From: an uncultured Muribaculaceae bacterium
Lineage (GTDB): Bacteria > Bacteroidota > Bacteroidia > Bacteroidales > Muribaculaceae
Reading direction: 5' to 3'
Length of the DNA: 47,588 nt
Assembly (NCBI GenBank): GCA_910584525.1
Contig: CAJUAT010000014.1
Coordinates: 1 to 47,588 of the forward strand
Made by a program: the position numbers and the translations under genes. Positions 42,207-47,588 of the stretch are shown here, in pieces (positions within the stretch are counted from its first letter, which is position 1; each line of letters begins with the position of its first letter). Under the pieces are notes generated by a model that was not told the origin of the DNA, did not search any database, and saw only the letters and a program-made list of their open reading frames with translations.

Positions 42207-42710
42207 ATGATCAAATCCGATAACAAGATACGTCAGGGCGCCTCCAACAGAGAGTGGGGCGCCCTGGCTGAATCTATAGCCGCCGACTGGCTCCTGACCC
42301 GCGGATATACCCTCCGCGAACGGAATTACAGATTCCGCGATGTGGAAATTGATATCATCGCCCAGAAAGACGACGAGATTATTTTCGTAGAGGTGAAAGC
42401 CCGTACCGGAAAAGACCAGAATCCTCTCGATGCCGTCGACGCCCGAAAAAGAAAAAAGATAATGTTCGGTGCCGACATATATCTGCGCAATCTCGACCAG
42501 CTCTTTTTCTACCGCTTCGACATCATCACTATCACCGGCACTCCGGAACATTATGAGCTGGCGCATTATCCCGACTCCTATCGGGCAGGTCTGGGCACAC
42601 GCATACATAGCAGCCGTCCGAGCCGATTGCAAAGGAAACGTCCGTCACGAAGCGGCGCTCCCGACGACGATTCCGCCCCCGGCGACGATTTACCAAGCGA
42701 CGTTATCTGA
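42207..42710 (+). CDS. yraN: YraN family (UPF0102) endonuclease-like protein
   Basis: The 167-residue protein has a YraN domain (about 15-125: REWGALAESIAADWLLTRGYTLRERNYRFRDVEIDIIAQKDDEIIFVEVKAR), a restriction-endonuclease-like fold that keeps the acidic residues and EVK. Typical members are about 120 residues. This one carries about 40 more, a basic Arg/Ser-rich segment followed by an acidic end (DDDSAPGDDLP). The gene overlaps the convergent methyltransferase gene by 8 bases, so the tail may have been gained by reading into the next gene. Its function is unknown. Confidence 0.88.
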   Translation: MIKSDNKIRQGASNREWGALAESIAADWLLTRGYTLRERNYRFRDVEIDIIAQKDDEIIFVEVKARTGKDQNPLDAVDARKRKKIMFGADIYLRNLDQLFFYRFDIITITGTPEHYELAHYPDSYRAGLGTRIHSSRPSRLQRKRPSRSGAPDDDSAPGDDLPSDVI

Positions 42711-43458
42711 CAATCAATGCCAGTGCTATGGCAGTGGCCACAGCCACATTCAGCGATTCGCCATGGTCGGCGGTGGCCGGCGGTATGTTCAACGGCCGCG
42801 TGATGAGCTCTCTCACTCCTGCCGATATCCCCGTGCCCTCATTTCCCATGATCAGAAATCCGCGGGGAGCAAGCGAAGTCTCGAAAATATTGTCGCCCTC
42901 CAGCAGCGTGCCGTATACTTCCATATCGCGGTGCGACGTTATGAGTTCCCGAACGTCGCAATAGCTTACCCTGACCGCTCCCAACGACCCCATGGTAGCC
43001 TGTATTGTCTTGGGGTTGAAACAGTCTACGGTATCGTACGACGCCAGAATATCCTTGACGCCAAACCAATGGCAGGTGCGTATTATGGTGCCGAGATTCC
43101 CCGGGTCGCGCACGCCGTCAAGCACCACATAAAGTTTCTCGGGGTCTATGGCTGCGGCACCTACGCCCGTCTGTTCCTCCGACGGCATTCTGAAAACGCC
43201 CATTACCGGCGAGGGTGTGGTCAGGTTCGACAGCGACCTCATTTCCGCTTCCGTCACCTCATAGACATCCACAAAACAGTCCGTCAATCCTGCAGGAAGC
43301 TCCTCGGCATTGGTATGTATCAACGCCACACCTTCGAAATGCCTGCTCAAATCGGCGACCGACTTCAGTCCCTCGGCAGTGAAGAGTCCATGACGCCGAC
43401 GCATCTTGACAATGCCCAGATTCCCGTATAATGTATGCTTGATTTTCGACAGTTTCAT
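42703..43458 (-). CDS. TrmH/SpoU family RNA 2'-O-methyltransferase
   Basis: The 251-residue protein has a substrate-binding N-terminal domain (about 1-90) and a SPOUT methyltransferase domain (about 100-250). Motifs 1-3 are visible as LDGVRDPGNLGTIIRTCHWFG, FLIMGNEGTGIS and LNVAVATAIALALIV, which form the deep trefoil knot that binds S-adenosylmethionine. It probably methylates a ribose in 23S rRNA or tRNA. The exact position cannot be told. The -7 element of its promoter lies only 3 bases before the ATG, so its mRNA is likely leaderless. Confidence 0.9.
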   Translation of the reverse strand: MKLSKIKHTLYGNLGIVKMRRRHGLFTAEGLKSVADLSRHFEGVALIHTNAEELPAGLTDCFVDVYEVTEAEMRSLSNLTTPSPVMGVFRMPSEEQTGVGAAAIDPEKLYVVLDGVRDPGNLGTIIRTCHWFGVKDILASYDTVDCFNPKTIQATMGSLGAVRVSYCDVRELITSHRDMEVYGTLLEGDNIFETSLAPRGFLIMGNEGTGISAGVRELITRPLNIPPATADHGESLNVAVATAIALALIVR

Positions 43459-43461
43459 GAT

Positions 43462-43494
43462 GCAAAGGTAACTCCAAAATTCGTATCCGTCAAA
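43462..43494 (-). promoter_or_regulatory. Promoter for the methyltransferase gene, giving a leaderless mRNA
   Basis: On the minus strand TTTG (43491-43494) is followed after exactly 20 bases by TACCTTTGC (43462-43470), a perfect consensus. The ATG is at 43456-43458, so transcription should begin at or within a few bases of it. Confidence 0.75.
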
Positions 43495-43532
43495 TTATCC
43501 CCTGACATTGCTGGTATTCACAAAAAAATCAT

Positions 43533-43540
43533 TAATTTTG
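43533..43540 (+). promoter_or_regulatory. Promoter -7 element for nfo
   Basis: TAATTTTG matches the consensus. ATTG at 43507-43510 lies 22 bases upstream, a weak -33. The leader to the nfo ATG would be about 67 bases. Confidence 0.5.
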
Positions 43541-43613
43541 TATTGTAGTACAGAAATGGCTTCAAAGCCGTGGGGTCTGTGCGTCGCAATATCGTAAAGA
43601 ATACTCAGTAAAG

Positions 43614-44459
43614 ATGAAATATATAGGAGCGCATGTTAGCGCGGAAGGGGGCGTACAGAACGCGCCGCTGGAGGCCCATAAGATAGATGCGAAGGCCTTT
43701 GCCCTGTTTACCGGCTGGAACTCCCGATGGAAGTCGAAGGATCCCTCAGCCGAAACCATCGATGCTTTCAGGAAGAACTGCGAGCTTTACGGCTACACGC
43801 CGGAAGTGATTTTGCCCCACGACAATTTTCTCATCAATCTGTCGAGTCCCGACCCTGCCAAGCTGGAGATGTCGCGCAAGTCGTTTCTCGACGAGATGCG
43901 TCGTGCCGAGATGCTGGGGCTGGTGATGCTCAACTTCCATCCCGGCTCCCACCTCAATGTCCTCTCCGAGGACGACGCCCTCGACCTCGTGGCCGAAAGC
44001 ATCAACATCACTCTCGACAAGACCCACGGCGTGACCGCCGTGATAGAGTCGACCGCCGGCCAGGGCTCCAACTTAGGTTGGCGTTTCGAGCACCTCGCGC
44101 ATATCATCGACAAGGTGGAGGACAAATCGCGTATCGGCGTATGCATCGACACCTGCCACTCGCATTCGGCTGGCTACGACCTCGCCTCCCCCGAAGGGTA
44201 TGAGGAGACATGGCGGCAGTTCGACAACATCATAGGTTTCAAATACCTCCGTGGCATGCACCTCAACGACAACATGCGCACCCTCGGCTCACGCAAGGAC
44301 CGTCATCAGCTCATAGGCAAGGGATCGCTCGGCAAGGATTTCTTCATACGTCTTGTCAATGACCCGCGTCTCGACAACATACCCCTCATCCTGGAAACCC
44401 CAGACCCGGAAGCCTGGAAAGAGGAAATCGACTGGCTATATTCCGTGATAGAGCCATAA
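43614..44459 (+). CDS. nfo: Endonuclease IV (AP endonuclease)
   Basis: The 281-residue enzyme cuts DNA 5' of abasic sites in base-excision repair. Metal ligands of the Nfo TIM barrel are spread over the usual blocks: MKYIGAHVSAEGGV, LPHDNFLINL, MLNFHPGSHLN, AVIESTAGQGSNLG, GVCIDTCHSHSAGYDL, and MHLNDNMRTLGSRKDRHQLIGKGSLG. The length is standard. It has its own promoter divergent from the methyltransferase gene. A short gap leads to the MFS transporter, which may be on the same transcript. Confidence 0.96.
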   Translation: MKYIGAHVSAEGGVQNAPLEAHKIDAKAFALFTGWNSRWKSKDPSAETIDAFRKNCELYGYTPEVILPHDNFLINLSSPDPAKLEMSRKSFLDEMRRAEMLGLVMLNFHPGSHLNVLSEDDALDLVAESINITLDKTHGVTAVIESTAGQGSNLGWRFEHLAHIIDKVEDKSRIGVCIDTCHSHSAGYDLASPEGYEETWRQFDNIIGFKYLRGMHLNDNMRTLGSRKDRHQLIGKGSLGKDFFIRLVNDPRLDNIPLILETPDPEAWKEEIDWLYSVIEP

Positions 44460-44509
44460 AAAATGGAACCGTAACCTACCCTGAATCAACAATTCTTAAA
44501 AACATATAC

Positions 44510-46342
44510 ATGAAAACTAAACCGGATTTAAGCTTCTGGAAGCTGTGGAACCTGTCGTTCGGGTTCTTTGGCGTACAGATAGCGTATGCCCTGCAGAGCG
44601 CCAATGTGTCGCGAATCTTCGCCACCATAGGCGCCGGCCCTCATGACCTGAGTTATTTCTGGATATTGCCGCCGCTGATGGGTATGATAGTACAGCCTGT
44701 GGTCGGAGCCATGAGCGACAAGACATGGAACCGCTTCGGCCGTCGTCTCCCCTACCTTATCGTCGGGGCCATCGTGGCTGTGCTCGTGATGTGTCTGCTC
44801 CCTAATGCAGGAAGTTTCGGCCTCACCGTCTCCTCCGCCATCATCATAGGTCTCATTGCGCTGATGATGCTCGACACCTCCATCAACATGGCCATGCAGC
44901 CCTTCAAGATGCTCGTGGGAGATATGGTCAACGAAAAGCAGAAAGGACTCGCCTACTCCATACAGTCGTTTCTCTGCAACGCCGGTTCGGTTGTCGGCTT
45001 CGTATTCCCCTTCGTGCTGGCATGGGTGGGAATCCAGTCCACGGCTCCTGAAGGCGTGGTACCACCGAGCGTGATATGGTCGTTCTACATCGGCGCTTTC
45101 ATCCTGCTCCTCTGCGTGATTTATTCGCTGATAAAAATCAAGGAATGGCCTCCCAAACTTTATGACGAATACAACGGCGGCCATTCACAGCAGAAAGGCG
45201 AGAAGAAGAATACCAACATCGTCAAGCTCCTCAAGGATGCTCCCTCTACGTTCTGGACCGTCGGTGTGGTACAGTTCTTCTGCTGGTTCGCTTTCCTGTT
45301 CATGTGGACCTACACCACCGGTACCATCGCGTCGATATCCTTCCATTCGCCCGTGATCGACAAGATTACGGCTGTAAGCGACGGGTCGCAGTCGATAGGC
45401 GGCAAATACATCCTTATCAATGATACCGTGACCATCGTCAAGGAAGGCAAAGCCATCGTCAAAGGAATCGGCTACGGAGTCAACTCTGTAGAAGGAAAGA
45501 CAATCTCTGTCAACGGCGACACCATCGTAAACGAGGGTATCATCGTCAACGATCCGGAGAGCGGCATAGCCAAGGCCAACTTCAAGGATGTGATAGCCCC
45601 GGCTGGCTCTACAGTGGTTGTCGACGGCAAGGAGATGACGGTAGACAGCGACGCCACCCTGCAGAATTATCTCACAGGACTCAGCGGCAGCGTCACCTTC
45701 TCGAAAGGCCAGAATGTGGTGCGCGACCACAAGACCGGCAAGCTCGACGTCATAGAGAAAGAGGACGTGGTGATAGCCGATGCCTCGCAGGCCAAGTTCG
45801 AGACTCACAAGGACCTCGACACATCGTCGAAGCAGTATAATGCCGCCGGCGACTGGGTAGGCATTCTCTTCGCCGTCCAGGCCATGGGCTCCGTGGTATG
45901 GGCGCTGGTTCTCCCCAGATTCAGAAGCCGCAAGGTATCCTACTCCCTCAGCCTGCTCCTCGGCGCCGTAGGTTTCGTGCTCGCCGGCCTGATTTCCAAC
46001 CAGTACCTGCTCTTCATCCCCTTCATCCTCATCGGTTGCGCTTGGGCAGCTATGCTGGCCTGGCCATTCACCATCCTCACCAATTCGCTCAAGGGTGGCA
46101 ACATCGGCACTTATCTCGGCCTCTTCAACTGCTCCATATGTCTGCCGCAGATTATCGCCGCCATCACCGGCGGCTGGATACTCTCCTGGTTCAGCGTAGA
46201 GGGAGAGGTGGCTCCACAGTATATCATGATGATCATTGCCGGCGTTTCGCTGGCCATTGGCGCGCTCTGCGTATTCATCATCAAGGAAGGCAAACAGAAA
46301 GAGACTGTCATGGAAAATCCCGTCGACAGCGAGATGATCTGA
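44510..46342 (+). CDS. MFS transporter (sugar:cation symporter-like) with large insert
   Basis: The 610-residue protein has the MFS fold, with the first half most like SLC45/GPH-type sugar symporters (WNLSFGFFGVQIAYALQSANVSRIF, VGAMSDKTWNRFGRRLPYLIVGA). Twelve helices are expected, but residues of about 278-446 hold an insert of about 170 residues between the seventh and eighth. It is beta-rich, Gly/Val/Asp/Thr-rich and without hydrophobic helices, so it probably faces the periplasm. Segments such as GKTISVNGDTIVNEGIIV and GSTVVVDGKEMTVDS look like short beta-strand repeats. The substrate is unknown. A strong hairpin lies after the stop. Confidence 0.85.
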   Translation: MKTKPDLSFWKLWNLSFGFFGVQIAYALQSANVSRIFATIGAGPHDLSYFWILPPLMGMIVQPVVGAMSDKTWNRFGRRLPYLIVGAIVAVLVMCLLPNAGSFGLTVSSAIIIGLIALMMLDTSINMAMQPFKMLVGDMVNEKQKGLAYSIQSFLCNAGSVVGFVFPFVLAWVGIQSTAPEGVVPPSVIWSFYIGAFILLLCVIYSLIKIKEWPPKLYDEYNGGHSQQKGEKKNTNIVKLLKDAPSTFWTVGVVQFFCWFAFLFMWTYTTGTIASISFHSPVIDKITAVSDGSQSIGGKYILINDTVTIVKEGKAIVKGIGYGVNSVEGKTISVNGDTIVNEGIIVNDPESGIAKANFKDVIAPAGSTVVVDGKEMTVDSDATLQNYLTGLSGSVTFSKGQNVVRDHKTGKLDVIEKEDVVIADASQAKFETHKDLDTSSKQYNAAGDWVGILFAVQAMGSVVWALVLPRFRSRKVSYSLSLLLGAVGFVLAGLISNQYLLFIPFILIGCAWAAMLAWPFTILTNSLKGGNIGTYLGLFNCSICLPQIIAAITGGWILSWFSVEGEVAPQYIMMIIAGVSLAIGALCVFIIKEGKQKETVMENPVDSEMI

Positions 46343-46355
46343 TGACACAGCTATA

Positions 46356-46385
46356 ATATGGATGGAGGTTGCCCTCCATCCATAT
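46356..46385 (+). terminator. Perfect 13-base-pair hairpin after the MFS gene
   Basis: ATATGGATGGAGG (46356-46368) and its exact complement (46373-46385) enclose the loop TTGC. It begins 13 bases after the MFS stop and 57 before the cdsA start. There is no T tract, so it may be a factor-dependent terminator or an mRNA end stabiliser. Confidence 0.65.
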
Positions 46386-46441
46386 ACCATGAAGACGGCG
46401 CGACCTGATTATATTGGCGACGTCACCAAAACAGAAATGCT

Positions 46442-47263
46442 ATGGATTTCCGCAAACTCTTCACCCGGACATGGGCCGGGCTTCTATACTGTCTGATTAT
46501 CGTTGGATGCATATTCCTCGGCAAATGGGGTATTCTGGCCCTTGGCTGCATACTGTCGGTTGCAGCCTGCGTGGAATTTGCAAAAATCACTCATGAACTC
46601 GACGAGAAGTATCTCCCCACCCTTATCATAGACATCGCCGGCTGCATCGCGCTATGTATGGTGCCGTTCTGGCCATTGTGCGCCATGATGTGGGTGGCAT
46701 TGATGATTGCCAGACTCATAGAGCAGCTGTACGTAAGAATCTCAAATCCGCTCAGGAGCCTTTCCATATCCTTGATGACGCAGATATATATCGGAGGCCC
46801 AATGATGGTGATGACCTATTTCGGAAATTCCACAATTCCCATGATCCTCTTGGCAATGTTCTTCTTTATCTGGATCAACGACACCGGAGCATTCCTTGTG
46901 GGGAGCATGGCGGGGCGTCACCGGCTGTTCGAGCGGATATCACCCAAGAAGTCGTGGGAAGGCTTCTTCGGCGGCCTTTTCTTCTGCATAGGCTTTGCCT
47001 TCCTCTGCAGATATTGTCTCGACGGCTTATTCAATCTTGAGCATGTAGGAGCCGACATAGGCTTCTGGCTCGGCATGGCTATCACGGTATCCGTGTTCGG
47101 CACATGGGGCGACCTCGTGGAGTCGCTCATCAAGCGCGGCCTGCATATCAAGGACTCCGGCAACCTCATCCCGGGCCATGGAGGAATCCTCGACCGTATC
47201 GACTCCCTCCTCCTCGTACTCCCCTCCATATTCTTATATTACTTCATCTATTCCTGTATCTGA
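46442..47263 (+). CDS. cdsA: Phosphatidate cytidylyltransferase
   Basis: The 273-residue membrane enzyme makes CDP-diacylglycerol from phosphatidate and CTP, the branch point to phosphatidylethanolamine and phosphatidylglycerol. It has about seven to eight hydrophobic helices. The CDP-DAG synthase signature near the end reads WGDLVESLIKRGLHIKDSGNLIPGHGGILDRIDSLL, with the catalytic acidic residues of WGDL, KDSG and DRID. The cytosolic N-terminal part is shorter than in E. coli, as is common in this phylum. The start follows a 99-base gap containing the hairpin at 46356-46385, and I see no canonical promoter. Confidence 0.94.
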   Translation: MDFRKLFTRTWAGLLYCLIIVGCIFLGKWGILALGCILSVAACVEFAKITHELDEKYLPTLIIDIAGCIALCMVPFWPLCAMMWVALMIARLIEQLYVRISNPLRSLSISLMTQIYIGGPMMVMTYFGNSTIPMILLAMFFFIWINDTGAFLVGSMAGRHRLFERISPKKSWEGFFGGLFFCIGFAFLCRYCLDGLFNLEHVGADIGFWLGMAITVSVFGTWGDLVESLIKRGLHIKDSGNLIPGHGGILDRIDSLLLVLPSIFLYYFIYSCI

Positions 47264-47289
47264 CTCCCGAATGTTCTAAAGTGCCGCCG

Positions 47290-47313
47290 TGCCGCGAGCG
47301 GCAGCTCGTGGCA
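47290..47313. terminator. GC-rich hairpin downstream of cdsA
   Basis: TGCCGCGAGC and GCTCGTGGCA pair over ten positions with one wobble, around a GGCA loop, 26 bases after the cdsA stop. Further GC-rich GCAGCTC words follow up to 47340. No T tract follows it, so the terminator role is inferred. Confidence 0.4.
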
Positions 47314-47385
47314 ACGCGCGTCAGCTCCCGGCAGCTCGCGATAATCCCTCTGTCGAAATAATTTTTCAAGATTTTTCTTCCTATA

Positions 47386-47418
47386 TTTGGATATGTCGAG
47401 GAAAAGCAGTAATTTTGC
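47386..47418 (+). promoter_or_regulatory. Promoter for the tRNA-Arg pair
   Basis: TTTG (47386-47389) is followed after exactly 20 bases by TAATTTTGC (47410-47418), a perfect match to the Bacteroidota consensus. The first tRNA begins at 47445, so a short 5' trailer of about 20 bases must be removed by RNase P. Confidence 0.8.
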
Positions 47419-47444
47419 ACTCGCAAATCGGGAACGAAAAGCAT

Positions 47445-47518
47445 GGTTCGTTAGCTCAATTGAATAGAGCATCTGACTACGGATCAGAAGGTTGCAGGTT
47501 TGAATCCTGCACGAATCA
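47445..47518 (+). tRNA. tRNA-Arg (anticodon ACG)
   Basis: This is a complete 74-base cloverleaf. The acceptor stem GGTTCGT pairs with ACGAATC with one wobble. The D stem is GCTC/GAGC, the anticodon stem TCTGA/TCAGA encloses CTACGGA with ACG at 47479-47481, and the T stem is GCAGG/CCTGC. The discriminator is A and CCA is not encoded. Deamination of A34 to inosine would let it read CGU, CGC and CGA. In the loops, position 19 is A (D loop AATTGAATA) and position 56 is T (T loop TTTGAAT), in place of the near-universal G19 and C56. Confidence 0.93.
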
Positions 47519-47527
47519 CACAATTCC

Positions 47528-47588
47528 GGCTCCTTAGCTCAATTGAATAGAGCATCTGACTACGGATCAGAAGGTTGCAGGTTTGAAT
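47528..47588 (+). tRNA. tRNA-Arg (anticodon ACG), cut by the window end
   Basis: A second copy starts 9 bases after the first and is cut at T-loop position 60 by the window edge. From base 8 to the cut it is identical to the first gene, including A19 and U56. Its acceptor 5' half is GGCTCCT, differing from GGTTCGT at two of seven positions. The 3' half is outside the window, so pairing and identity elements there cannot be checked. Confidence 0.85.

Noticed and set aside
45185..46390. A 401-codon minus-strand frame opposite the MFS gene
   Set aside because: It has no family features and mirrors the coding strand; the MFS frame is clearly real.
47445..47588. Direct repeat of about 60 bases at the end of the window as a CRISPR or mobile repeat
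   Set aside because: Both copies fold as tRNA-Arg.

Overview
The window comes from a chromosome of the phylum Bacteroidota, order Bacteroidales, possibly the family Muribaculaceae (the family is an inference). Support: a complete Bacteroides aerotolerance (bat) operon; a short 286-residue primary sigma factor; promoters of the Bacteroidota type (TTTG, about 20 bases, TAnnTTTG) in front of several genes; no purine-rich ribosome binding sites guiding the starts; and families common in this order such as DUF4230, DUF5686 and CYTH. The content is almost all core chromosomal. There is no prophage, transposase gene or CRISPR array.

Region by region. (1) Bases 136-9761, minus strand: an eleven-gene run starting from a canonical promoter at 9890-9921. 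Order of transcription is udk, lptB, an amidase, an MCE/MlaD protein, aspartate kinase, engB, gtrA, rpiB, folB, an SGNH hydrolase and an MBOAT acyltransferase. The genes overlap or lie within about 11 bases of each other, except before the last one, where a 194-base inverted-repeat element is inserted. (2) 9994-12196, plus strand: mlaE, mlaF and lipB, translationally coupled. A second, shorter copy of the inverted-repeat element supplies the last codons and stop of lipB and separates it from convergent lipA. (3) 12317-18218, minus strand: a universal stress protein with a small conserved HTH-like protein, mutS2, two DUF4230 proteins and lipA. (4) 18422-27722, minus strand: the bat operon (moxR, DUF58, a one-helix membrane protein, batA, batB, batC, a short batD paralogue, batD, batE). 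(5) 27880-30471: a DUF5686 surface protein. 30619-32546: a CYTH protein, a MerR regulator and an M23 peptidase. (6) 32676-37201, plus strand: alaS, a CPBP protease and holA, from a promoter that overlaps the divergent promoter of the M23 gene. (7) 37568-42710, plus strand: the primary sigma factor behind a structured 366-base leader, a putative outer-membrane protein, an M3 dipeptidase, nadC and yraN. (8) 42703-47263: an rRNA/tRNA methyltransferase (probably leaderless), divergent nfo, an MFS transporter with a large insert, and cdsA. (9) 47445 to the end: two tandem tRNA-Arg(ACG) genes, the second cut by the window edge.

How they fit together: much of the window serves the envelope (LPS and phospholipid transport, peptidoglycan hydrolysis, glycan acylation, CDP-diacylglycerol, Bat complex). 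The rest is lipoylation, replication, repair and translation. The most unusual signals are the paired A19/U56 in place of the usual G19/C56 elbow pair in both tRNA-Arg genes; the two-copy MITE-like element that ends lipB and sits against the MBOAT start; the folded sigma-factor leader; the large insert in the MFS transporter; and the extra BatD-like protein.
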